This document shows positions 26,510 through 34,404 of a DNA stretch of 64,000 nt, one piece after another. Location of the stretch: assembly GCA_964571855.1 (NCBI GenBank), contig CAZNDO010000001.1, positions 310,001-374,000 on the forward strand, written 5' to 3'. The DNA comes from CAYYFX01 sp964571855 (GTDB lineage: Bacteria > ARS69). Below the pieces are notes generated by a model that ran no database searches, was not told the DNA's origin, and worked only from the letters and a program-made list of their open reading frames with translations. Position 1 is the first letter of the stretch. Each line of letters begins with the position of its first letter. The translations under genes and the position numbers were made by a program.

Positions 26510-26578
26510 TCAGACGACCTCCGCTGGCCGCCCGTTCGGGCGCCGAGTGCCGCCCTTCCCCGCACCTTCCCCTGCCGG

Positions 26579-26592
26579 TGAAAACGTTTACA
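26579..26592. promoter_or_regulatory. LacI/PurR/CcpA-type operator
   Basis: TGAAAACGTTTACA differs at one base from the perfect palindrome TGTAAACGTTTACA, the central-CG operator type bound by LacI-family proteins. It lies 70 bases upstream of lacI and overlaps the deduced -10 element of its promoter, so binding would block transcription. Confidence 0.8.
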
Positions 26593-26614
26593 CGATTTTC
26601 GCTGCCCGGGTCAA
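26587..26614 (-). promoter_or_regulatory. Putative sigma-70 promoter of the lacI operon
   Basis: On the minus strand TTGACC (26614-26609), a 16-base spacer and TGTAAA (26592-26587). The -35 matches the consensus at five of six positions, the -10 at four. It would give a leader of about 70 bases. Confidence 0.55.
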
Positions 26615-26926
26615 GTTCGGCCGCGGGAATGGGGTCGGCGGGACTGGACGCGCCACCGGCACGGACGGGAGACATCGCCGTAACTCATTGTCCAACAATA
26701 TGTTGTGTGAATACCCCCCGGAACGCCGCGACGGGCCGGGTTGCCCGGGATCGAACCGCTTGAGCCGCCCGGGCTTTGGGAATAGCCTAGGACGTCGCTC
26801 GGGCGCCCGGAATCCCCGGGGCATGGTCCCCGCCAGCGGCCGCATTCAGCCGGGATGGTCCGATCCGGTCCCCCGGATCGACAAGGGACGGGCACCGTGC
26901 GCGACATCGTCAGGAGCCCGTCCCCC

Positions 26927-29900
26927 ATGCCGGCCGCGCCTCCCGCGGGCCGCGCGTTGAGCGCGCCCTGCCGTCTCGCCGCCGGGGACTACACGGTGCG
27001 CCTCGGCCCCGGCGTCACCGGAACCTCGTGGTGGCGCGATCACGCGCTCACGTCCGGACCGGGCGACCGGCTCGAGGACGCCGACGGCCTGTTCATCGCG
27101 CTGCGCGACGCGGACGCGCCGGACGCCGCGGCGTTCGGGTTCTACCCGGGCGCACGGCACGACGTGTTCGCGATGGCCCTGCCCGGGAGCGTCCGGTTCC
27201 TCGCCGCGCACGACGGCCTCGAGGCGGAGCTGGACGTGTGCGTCGCCCCGTCGCTGCCGGCCGAGCTGCGGCGCGTGACGCTGCGCAACCGCGGGGATCG
27301 CGCGCGCCGCATCGAACTCGTGACGTTCGCGTCGGTCGTGCTGAACCATCCGGCGGCGCACGCTTCGCATCCCGTGTTCTCGAAGCTGTTCGTGCAGACC
27401 GAAGCGGTCCCGGGCGAGCGCGCGCTGCTCGTGCGCCGCCGCCCGCGCTCGCCCGGGGACGCGCACCCGTGGATGGCGCACGCGCTCGTGGAGCGAGATC
27501 CCGTCGCCTTCGAGACCAGCCGCGACGCCTTCCTCGGCCGCGGTGGCAGCGTGCACGCGCCGCGCGCGCTGGCCGGGCCCTCCGCGCCGGGCATGGCGGG
27601 CAACGTGCTCGATCCGATCGTGAGCCTGCGCGATGCGGTGACGCTGCCGCCAGGGGGCGAGTCGTGCACCACGTTCGTCCTCGCCGCCGCCGCGGATCGC
27701 GAGGCCACCTTGGCGGTCGTGCGCGCGCTGGCAGCGCCCGGCGCCGTGGACGCCGCGTTCGCGGCGGCGCTGTCGGCCGCGCCGGCGGGCAACGGCACGC
27801 CGGATGCCCCCACCGTGGTCGCTTCCGGGGTCGCCGCGCAAACCGCGCCGGTGCCGCCCGCGCCGCCATCCGCCGCGCCCGCCGCGTCCGCCGCGGAACC
27901 GCTGGAGCTCGCGAACGGCTTCGGCGGTTTCGCCGACGACGGGCGCGAGTACGTGCTGCACCTGCGGTGCCGCGGGCGGCGCATCGAGAACCTGCCACCG
28001 CGCCCGTGGACCAACGTGATCGCGGGCGAGCGCTTCGGCTTCCTCGTGAGCGAGACCGGCGCGGGTTGCGTGTGGTCGGGCAACAGCCGCGAGCACCGGC
28101 TCACCGCCTGGTCGAACGATCCGCTGCTCGACCCGCACGGCGATGCGTTGTGGCTGCGCGACGACGACACGGGCGCGATGTGGTCGCCGCTGCCCGGGCC
28201 GCTGCCCGCGCCCGGGGACTACGAGGTGCGCCACGGGCTCGGGTACTCCGCCTGGCGCCACGAGACCGGCGGGCTGACCGAGGAGACCGTGATGTTCGCC
28301 GCGGGCCACGATCCCGTGCGCGTGACCGCGGTGACGCTGACGAACCGCGGCGAGAAGCCGCGCCGCCTGTCGCTGTTCGCGGGCGCGCGGCCCGTGCTCG
28401 GTGCCACGCCGGGCGAGACGGCCGCGTCGCTGCGGCTCGTGACCGACGCCGCTACCGCCGCCATCCTCGCGCGCAACCCGGAGTCCGGCCCGTTCGCCGG
28501 GGCGGTCGCGTTCGCGGCGGTCGTGCCGCCGGCGGGCGCGCACGCCGTGGAGTCCGGCACGGACCGCGACGCCTTCCAGGGTTGCACGGGGTCGTTCGCG
28601 CTGCCGGAGGCCGTGCGGCGCGGGACGCTGGCGACCCCGGGCGGGACGGACGGCGCCGGCGGAGCGCGCGGCGAGCCGTTCCTCGCGCACCGCGTGGGCC
28701 TGACCGTGGCGCCCGGCGCGGCCGTGGAGATCTCCTTCCTGCTGGGCGAAGGCGACGACGAGGCGCACGCGCGCGACCTGATCGGCCGCTACCGCGCGCC
28801 CTGCGCGGTGCGCGCCGCGCTGGCGGCCGCGCGCGCCGCGTGGCGCCGGGAGACGGACGGCGTGCGCATCGAGACGCCGTCGCGCGCGCTGGACGTGCTG
28901 GTGAACGCGTGGCTGCCGTACCAGACGCTGTCGTGCCGGCTGAACGGACGCACGGCGTTCTACCAGTCCGGCGGCGCGTTCGGCTTCCGCGACCAGCTCC
29001 AGGACGCAGCGGCGCTCGCCTGGCTTTCGCCGGAGCGCACGCGCGCGCAGATCCTGCTGCACGCCGCGCACCAGTTCACGGAGGGCGACGTGCTGCACTG
29101 GTGGCACACGCCGGGGCTCCGCGGGCTGCGCACGCGCTTCGCGGACGACCTCCTGTGGCTGCCGTTCGTGGCCGCCGCGTACGTGGTGCACACGGGGGAC
29201 GACGCCGTGCTGGACGAGTCCGTGCGCTTCCTGCGCGCCGCCGCGCTCGACCCCGGCGAGGACGAGCGGTTCCTCGAAGCGGAGGACTCCGGCGAGCGCG
29301 CGAGCGTGTGGGAGCACTGCCGCCGCGCGATCGAACGCTCGCTCGCCGTGGGCGCCCACGGCCTCCCGCTCTTCGGAACCGGCGACTGGAACGACGGCAT
29401 GAACCGCGTGGGTCGCGAGGGGCGCGGCGAGAGCGTGTGGATGGCGTTCTTCCTCGGCAGCGTGCTGCGGGACATGGCGCCCCTTGCGCGCCGCCGCGGC
29501 GACGAGGCGCTCGCGCGCCGCTGGGACGCGCACCGCGCCGCGCTCGCGGCCGCGGTGGAGCGCTCCGCCTGGGACGGCGAGTGGTACCTGCGCGCCTTCT
29601 ACGACGACGGCACCCCGCTCGGCACGCACGCGGGGGACGAGTGCCGCATCGACGCGCTCGTGCAAGCGTGGTCCGTGCTGTCCGGGATGGCGCCGCCGGA
29701 GCGCGCCGCGCGCGCGATGGACGCGGCGGAGCGCCACCTCGTCTCGGAGCGGGAGCGCCTCGTGCGCCTGCTCACGCCCGCCTTCGAGAACACGCCCCAC
29801 GATCCCGGCTACATCAAGGGCTACGTGCGCGGCGTGCGCGAGAACGGCGGCCAGTACACGCACGCCGCGCTCTGGGTCGTGGCCGCGCTCGCCCGGCTCG

Positions 29901-30364
29901 GCCGCCGCGAGCGCGCCGCACGCGTCCTCGAGCTCATGAACCCCGTGCACCACGCGCGCGACGAGGCCGCGGTGGCGCGCTACCAGGTGGAGCCCTACGT
30001 GGTGGCCGCGGACGTGTACGGCGAGGCGCCGCATGTGGGGCGCGGCGGGTGGACCTGGTACACCGGCAGCGCGGGCTGGATGATCCGCGCGTGCCTGGAG
30101 TCCGTGCTCGGCCTGTCGGTGCATGGCGGCGCCGAGCTGCGTGTGGCCCCGTGCATTCCGGACGACTGGCCCGGCTTCGCCGTGCGCTGGCGCGTGCCCG
30201 GCGCGGACGGCACCACGTACGTCGTGCGCGTGACCCGCGGCGACGCGTTCGCCGCGCGGCTGGACGGCGCGCCGCTGCCCGGATCCGGCCCCGCCGCCCG
30301 CATCCCGCTCGTGCGCGACGGCGCGGAGCACCGGGTGGACGTGGTCCTGGGCCGCGCGTCGTGA
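26927..30364 (+). CDS. GH94-type beta-1,2-oligoglucan phosphorylase candidate
   Basis: A 1145-residue protein collinear with the C-terminal half of cyclic beta-1,2-glucan synthase (NdvB/ChvB): an N-terminal beta-sandwich part with HPVFSKLFVQTE and LDPIVSLRDA, a second one with PWTNVIAGERFGFLVSETGAG and GNSREHRLTAWSNDPL, then the (alpha/alpha)6 barrel with QFTEGDVLHWWH, GDWNDGMNRVG (Asp823 the likely general acid), NECRID-type DECRIDALVQAWSVLSG, DPGYIKGYVRGVRENGGQYTHAALW and GWTWYTGSAGWM. No glycosyltransferase domain is present. Listeria 1,2-beta-oligoglucan phosphorylase has similar length. I infer cytoplasmic phosphorolysis of sophoro-oligosaccharides. ATG chosen over an upstream GTG because of AGGAG ten bases before it; residues about 290-325 form an Ala/Pro linker. 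Confidence 0.85.
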   Translation: MPAAPPAGRALSAPCRLAAGDYTVRLGPGVTGTSWWRDHALTSGPGDRLEDADGLFIALRDADAPDAAAFGFYPGARHDVFAMALPGSVRFLAAHDGLEAELDVCVAPSLPAELRRVTLRNRGDRARRIELVTFASVVLNHPAAHASHPVFSKLFVQTEAVPGERALLVRRRPRSPGDAHPWMAHALVERDPVAFETSRDAFLGRGGSVHAPRALAGPSAPGMAGNVLDPIVSLRDAVTLPPGGESCTTFVLAAAADREATLAVVRALAAPGAVDAAFAAALSAAPAGNGTPDAPTVVASGVAAQTAPVPPAPPSAAPAASAAEPLELANGFGGFADDGREYVLHLRCRGRRIENLPPRPWTNVIAGERFGFLVSETGAGCVWSGNSREHRLTAWSNDPLLDPHGDALWLRDDDTGAMWSPLPGPLPAPGDYEVRHGLGYSAWRHETGGLTEETVMFAAGHDPVRVTAVTLTNRGEKPRRLSLFAGARPVLGATPGETAASLRLVTDAATAAILARNPESGPFAGAVAFAAVVPPAGAHAVESGTDRDAFQGCTGSFALPEAVRRGTLATPGGTDGAGGARGEPFLAHRVGLTVAPGAAVEISFLLGEGDDEAHARDLIGRYRAPCAVRAALAAARAAWRRETDGVRIETPSRALDVLVNAWLPYQTLSCRLNGRTAFYQSGGAFGFRDQLQDAAALAWLSPERTRAQILLHAAHQFTEGDVLHWWHTPGLRGLRTRFADDLLWLPFVAAAYVVHTGDDAVLDESVRFLRAAALDPGEDERFLEAEDSGERASVWEHCRRAIERSLAVGAHGLPLFGTGDWNDGMNRVGREGRGESVWMAFFLGSVLRDMAPLARRRGDEALARRWDAHRAALAAAVERSAWDGEWYLRAFYDDGTPLGTHAGDECRIDALVQAWSVLSGMAPPERAARAMDAAERHLVSERERLVRLLTPAFENTPHDPGYIKGYVRGVRENGGQYTHAALWVVAALARLGRRERAARVLELMNPVHHARDEAAVARYQVEPYVVAADVYGEAPHVGRGGWTWYTGSAGWMIRACLESVLGLSVHGGAELRVAPCIPDDWPGFAVRWRVPGADGTTYVVRVTRGDAFAARLDGAPLPGSGPAARIPLVRDGAEHRVDVVLGRAS

Positions 30365-31737
30365 CGCCGCGCGCCCCGGAAGACCGCTTCCCGGACGGCT
30401 TCCTCTGGGGCGCCGCGACCTCCGCGTTCCAGATCGAAGGCTCGCCGCTCGCCGACGGCGCCGGCCCCAGCCACTGGGTCCGCTTCACGCACACGCCCGG
30501 GCGCATCGCGAACGGCGACACGGGGGACGTGGCCTGCGACCACTACCGCCGCTACGCGGAGGACGTGGACCTCATGCAGTCCCTCGGGCTCGGCGCCTAC
30601 CGTTTCAGCATCTCGTGGAGCCGCATCCTCCCGGACGGCCGCGGCCGCACGAACCCCGCGGGCCTGGCGTTCTACGAGCGCCTCGTGGACCGGCTGCTCG
30701 AGCGCGGGATCCGCCCCTTCCCCACGCTGTACCACTGGGACCTGCCGGCCGCGCTGGACGATCGCGGCGGCTGGCTGAACCCGGACAGTCCTTCGTGGTT
30801 CGCGGACTACGCGCGCGTGGTGTACCGCGCGCTCGGCGACCGCGTTTCGATGTGGAGCACGCTGAACGAGCCGTGGGTGGTCACGGATGCCGGCTACCTC
30901 TTCGGCGTGCACGCGCCCGGCCACGCCAGCCCGTTCGAGGCGCCGCGCGCGTCGCACCACCTGCTGCTCGCGCACGCGCGCGCCGTGCAGGCGTACCGCG
31001 CGGAGGCGAAGGGGACGATCGGCCTGGTGGTGAACCTGGAGCCGAAGGATCCCGCGTCCGACTCGGCCGAGGACGTGGCCGCCGCGCGCCGCGCCGACGC
31101 CTACATGAACGGCCAGTACCTGGACCCGGTGTTCCTCGGCGCGTACCCGGAGGAGTTGCCCGGGATCTTCGGCAAGGCGTGGCCGGAGTGGCCCGCCGGG
31201 GACTTCGACGTCATCCGCGAGCCGATCGACTTCCTCGGGATCAACTACTACACGCGCAGCGTGGTCCGCCACGACGACGCGCAGTTCCCCGGGCGGGCCG
31301 CGCGCGTGCGCCAGGACAGAGCCGTGCACACGGACCTGGACTGGGAGGTGCATCCCCGAAGCCTCACGCGCGTGCTGACCGACGTGCGCGACCGCTACGG
31401 CGACATCCCGCTGTACGTCACGGAGAACGGCGCCGCTTTCCCGGACCCGGCCACGTCGCCGCCGGGCGGCATCGAGGACACGGCGCGCACGGACTACATC
31501 CGCGAGCACCTCCGCGCCGTGCACGCCGCGATGCGGCAGGGCGTGGACCTCCGCGGATACTTCGCCTGGTCGCTGCTGGACAACTTCGAGTGGGCCTGCG
31601 GCTTCGCGAAGCGCTTCGGCCTCGTGCACGTGGACTTCGCCACGCAGCGCCGCACCCCGAAGGCGAGCGCGCGCTTCTACCGGGAAGTGATCCGCACGAA
31701 CGGCGCCGCGCTGTTCGCGGGCGCGCCGCAGCGGTGA
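30361..31737 (+). CDS. GH1 beta-glucosidase
   Basis: A 458-residue retaining beta-glucosidase. N-terminal signature FPDGFLWGAATSAFQIEG, acid/base Glu170 in STLNEPWVV and nucleophile Glu355 in YVTENGAAF; also SISWSRILPDG, LYHWDLPAAL, GINYYTR and YFAWSLLDNFEWACGFAKRFGLVHVDF. No signal peptide, so it is cytoplasmic. The GTG overlaps the GH94 stop (GTGA). It would hydrolyse the disaccharide left by the phosphorylase, for instance sophorose, to glucose. Confidence 0.95.
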   Translation: MTPRAPEDRFPDGFLWGAATSAFQIEGSPLADGAGPSHWVRFTHTPGRIANGDTGDVACDHYRRYAEDVDLMQSLGLGAYRFSISWSRILPDGRGRTNPAGLAFYERLVDRLLERGIRPFPTLYHWDLPAALDDRGGWLNPDSPSWFADYARVVYRALGDRVSMWSTLNEPWVVTDAGYLFGVHAPGHASPFEAPRASHHLLLAHARAVQAYRAEAKGTIGLVVNLEPKDPASDSAEDVAAARRADAYMNGQYLDPVFLGAYPEELPGIFGKAWPEWPAGDFDVIREPIDFLGINYYTRSVVRHDDAQFPGRAARVRQDRAVHTDLDWEVHPRSLTRVLTDVRDRYGDIPLYVTENGAAFPDPATSPPGGIEDTARTDYIREHLRAVHAAMRQGVDLRGYFAWSLLDNFEWACGFAKRFGLVHVDFATQRRTPKASARFYREVIRTNGAALFAGAPQR

Positions 31738-32447
31738 CGCCGCTCGCGCTGATCGCGCTGGCCACGTCCCTCGTCACGGTCGTCTCCACCCCCGCGCGCT
31801 TGCGCCCGAGGTTCCCGCCGCCCGAGCGCTTCGCCGCGGAGATCGACGCGTTCGTCTGCGAGGATGAGAAGTCCCGCCCCGCCCCCGGCGGCATCGTGTG
31901 CACGGGCAGTTCCAGCATCGTCTTCTGGAAGGACCGGATCGCGGCGGACCTGGCCCCGCTCACCGTGATCCCCCGCGGCTTCGGCGGCAGCACGATGTAC
32001 GACCTGTGGTCGTACCTGGACCAGGTCGTGCTGGTCCACGCGCCGCGCGCGGTGGTGATCTACGAGGGCGACAACGACATCGCCTCGGGCGCGGCGCCCG
32101 AGGACGTGCGCGACATGTTCCTGGCGGTCGCGGCGACCATCCACCGGGAGCTGCCCGGCACGCGGATCTGGGTGCTGGCGGTGAAGCCCAGCCCGTCGCG
32201 CTGGGAGATGTGGCCGGACATGGAGCGCACGAACGGGCTGCTGCGGGAGGCGTGCGCGGCGGACGAGCGCCTGCGCTTCGTCGATGTGGCGACGCCGATG
32301 CTCGGCGCGGACGGGACGCCGCAGCCGGAGCTGTACCTGGAGGATCGCCTGCACCTGAGCGACGCCGGTTACGACGTCTGGACGGGCGTCGTGGCGCCGC
32401 CGCTGCTCGCCGAGGAGGGGCGGTTCGAGGGCGCCCTCGCGCCGTGA
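31734..32447 (+). CDS. Exported SGNH/GDSL-type hydrolase
   Basis: A 237-residue SGNH-fold esterase candidate. An N-terminal hydrophobic stretch (LALIALATSLVTVVSTPA) suggests export. The blocks are VCTGSSSIVFW (nucleophile Ser block), RGFGGSTMYDL (Gly block), VIYEGDNDIA (Asn block) and the Asp/His block YLEDRLHLSDAGYD. The GTG overlaps the GH1 stop by four bases, so it belongs to the phosphorylase operon. It may remove acyl substituents (acetyl or succinyl) from the glucan; cyclic and linear beta-1,2-glucans are often so decorated, but the link is inference. Confidence 0.85.
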   Translation: MTPLALIALATSLVTVVSTPARLRPRFPPPERFAAEIDAFVCEDEKSRPAPGGIVCTGSSSIVFWKDRIAADLAPLTVIPRGFGGSTMYDLWSYLDQVVLVHAPRAVVIYEGDNDIASGAAPEDVRDMFLAVAATIHRELPGTRIWVLAVKPSPSRWEMWPDMERTNGLLREACAADERLRFVDVATPMLGADGTPQPELYLEDRLHLSDAGYDVWTGVVAPPLLAEEGRFEGALAP

Positions 32448-32502
32448 GCCCTTCGCGGCTTGGCCTCGATTGGGCGACCCGGCGCTCGCCGCCTCCTCCT
32501 GC

Positions 32503-33057
32503 CTAGTGACCTCGCCGGGCGAACCACTCGGGCGGCGGCATCCCCGAGGGCAGTTCCGTCGTGCGCACCGTGAGCCGAGCGCCACGGAGATCCGATAGCC
32601 GCGAGGCGTCCTCGGTCGGGATGCCCTCACCGGGAGCCATCCCCGTCAGCACGAACCCGTCCGCGGTCAGCCCGTGCTCCACGATCTCCCGCAGCGCCAC
32701 GGTCACGTCGAACATCATCGTCCCGCCCCCGCGGCGAAGATCCAGCGTGCTCCGCGCGTACAGCTCCTCGTCGAACCGCGTACTCCAGCGGGGCGCGCTT
32801 TGCCAACTCTCGATGACCGGACAGACCCGCACCTCGCGCGCCCGATCCACCACGCTCCCCGTGTAGGGGACGCTCAGGACCGCGGACTCGATCAGCGAAC
32901 TCTCGAAGGACGGAAGCGCCGCTGTACGGAACAGCACCCGCGACGCCCCGCGACCGTCCTGGACCCCGGTGACGTCGCGCAGGGCCACGACGGTCTCGCC
33001 CGCGAACGCCGTGCCTCCGAGGAGGCCGAGCAGAACACCCGCCAGCGCCAGTCTCAT
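32503..33057 (-). CDS. Exported DNRLRE-like (structural, carbohydrate-associated) protein
   Basis: A 184-residue secreted protein. After a signal peptide (MRLALAGVLLGLLGGTAFAGE) the sequence has the look of a DNRLRE-type jelly-roll: alternating strands with ESAVLSVPYTG, VCPVIESWQSAPRWSTRFDEE, and TMMFDVTVALREIVEHGLTADGFVLTG. Such domains occur as single or repeated units in surface proteins. No catalytic motif and none of the C-terminal tags seen elsewhere. The ATG overlaps the beta-helix gene stop (ATGA), so the two are co-translated. Confidence 0.72.
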   Translation of the reverse strand: MRLALAGVLLGLLGGTAFAGETVVALRDVTGVQDGRGASRVLFRTAALPSFESSLIESAVLSVPYTGSVVDRAREVRVCPVIESWQSAPRWSTRFDEELYARSTLDLRRGGGTMMFDVTVALREIVEHGLTADGFVLTGMAPGEGIPTEDASRLSDLRGARLTVRTTELPSGMPPPEWFARRGH

Positions 33058-34391
33058 CGCCCCTCTCCTTCCCCTCGGTACTGACCCTTGATCTTCCCCC
33101 ACGTCTCCGGAGTCACCGCGATCGTCCCGCAGCCCTCGCCCAGGGCCCCGATCGACTCCGTGCAGGACGGGTGGCCGTTCCCCGGCAGGCACGGGGAACC
33201 GGCGCTCACCCGGAAGTCCCCGGTCGCCGGATCGCAGAACAGGGGATCCGCCTCCAGGTCCGTCGGCGACGGCGTGAACCCCTGCGTGTTCCCCCCGGGG
33301 TTGCTCCAGAAGACGTTGCAGCCCTCCGTGAGGTTGGCCGCGGACTCGATGTAGAACGCCGGGTCCCCGATGGAGTTCACCGACACGTTCCGGACCACCG
33401 TGCGCGCGCCCGATCCGAGGATCGTGACCGCGCCCGCGAACACCTGCGGCCTCGTGGTCTCGCTGTCCACGAAGGTGTTGCCCTCGATCACCACGAGACT
33501 CCCGGAGGCGTAGACCGCCGCTCCCCCCCCGTGGACGCTGTTGCCGACGAAGACGCTGTTCCGAAGCGTGCAGCTGGGGCCGCCCATGCCTACACCGCCG
33601 CCGCCACCCACGGCGTAGTTGTCCAGGAACCAACAGTCCTCGATCAGAACGGACGAGTAGCCCCCCACGTTCACGCCACCGCCACCGCCATTGGTCTTCT
33701 CGTTGCCTACGAACCGGCAACGGCGCATGGTCAGCCCCGTATCGTGCGGGAACCCCGAGTCGTACTGCAGCTGGATCGCCCCGCTCCGGCAGTTCAGGAA
33801 CTCGCTGTCCTCCACGAGCAGCGTGCTTGAGGTCTGGTTGATTGCGCCTCCGCCTCCTCCGTTGATGTTCTCGAACCGGCAGCCGTAGACCTCCAGGCCC
33901 GCCTGGACGCTTCCGAGCGCGTTCTCCGACGAGCTTCCGGAGCCGATGTCTCGCAGTACGCAGTCGCGAAAGACGAGCGTGCCACCGTAGCCCTGCCCCG
34001 CAGCGTTCAGGCCGGGGACCGACCCAGTGAGCGTGAAACCGATCACCTCCGTCCGACCGCTCCCCCCCCACCCCAACAGCAGCCCCGGGTCCGCTGTCGT
34101 GGTGTCCATGCGAAGGGTCGTGCTCCCCGCCCCGGTCTCCGACACGAGCGACACGCCGTCCCGAAGAAACCCGACACAGGAGAACCAGAACTGGCCCGCA
34201 ATCAGCCGGGTCTCGTACTCGTCGTACACCCCCGGGGCGACCAGCACCGAGTCGCCCGCTACCGAAGCATCCAAGGCGGCGTTGATCGTGGCGTACTCCG
34301 AGGGCACGCGAAGGACCGCCGCTCGTCCATGGCCGGCCAACGTGTGCAAGAGACCACAGGCCGCGGCCAAACATGCGACATGCTTGATCAC
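33054..34391 (-). CDS. Exported right-handed beta-helix protein with the W-G-K-I-K tag
   Basis: A 445-residue secreted beta-helix protein. After the signal peptide (ending RAA) comes VPSEYATINAALDASVAGDSVLVAPGVYDE, the standard start of pectate-lyase-like/NosD-type parallel beta-helices, then repeated rungs such as LEVYGCRFENI, LLVEDSEFLNC, LTMRRCRFVGN, VLIEDCWFLDN, CTLRNSVFVGN and VVIEGNTFVDS. It closes with an ADPLFCDPATGDFRVSAGSPCLPG segment and the C-terminal tag TPETWGKIKGQYR followed by six residues. No lyase active-site residues can be assigned, so adhesin, structural or polysaccharide-binding roles are all open. Confidence 0.88.
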   Translation of the reverse strand: MIKHVACLAAACGLLHTLAGHGRAAVLRVPSEYATINAALDASVAGDSVLVAPGVYDEYETRLIAGQFWFSCVGFLRDGVSLVSETGAGSTTLRMDTTTADPGLLLGWGGSGRTEVIGFTLTGSVPGLNAAGQGYGGTLVFRDCVLRDIGSGSSSENALGSVQAGLEVYGCRFENINGGGGGAINQTSSTLLVEDSEFLNCRSGAIQLQYDSGFPHDTGLTMRRCRFVGNEKTNGGGGGVNVGGYSSVLIEDCWFLDNYAVGGGGGVGMGGPSCTLRNSVFVGNSVHGGGAAVYASGSLVVIEGNTFVDSETTRPQVFAGAVTILGSGARTVVRNVSVNSIGDPAFYIESAANLTEGCNVFWSNPGGNTQGFTPSPTDLEADPLFCDPATGDFRVSAGSPCLPGNGHPSCTESIGALGEGCGTIAVTPETWGKIKGQYRGEGEGR

Positions 34392-34404
34392 GATGCCCGC
34401 TCCT

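Larger units (their letters stand above)
26510..26926. promoter_or_regulatory. Divergent control region between lacI and the GH94 phosphorylase gene
   Basis: A 417-base region with no gene. It contains the LacI-type operator and the lacI promoter (26579-26614) and a distinctly AT-richer patch at 26681-26714 with the imperfect palindrome CAACA-ATA-TGTTG, the most likely place for the rightward promoter, although no clear -35/-10 pair can be read there. Confidence 0.6.

Noticed and set aside
26846..30331. A 1161-codon minus-strand frame opposite the GH94 gene
   Set aside because: Antisense shadow; the plus strand has GH94 catalytic and sandwich signatures throughout.
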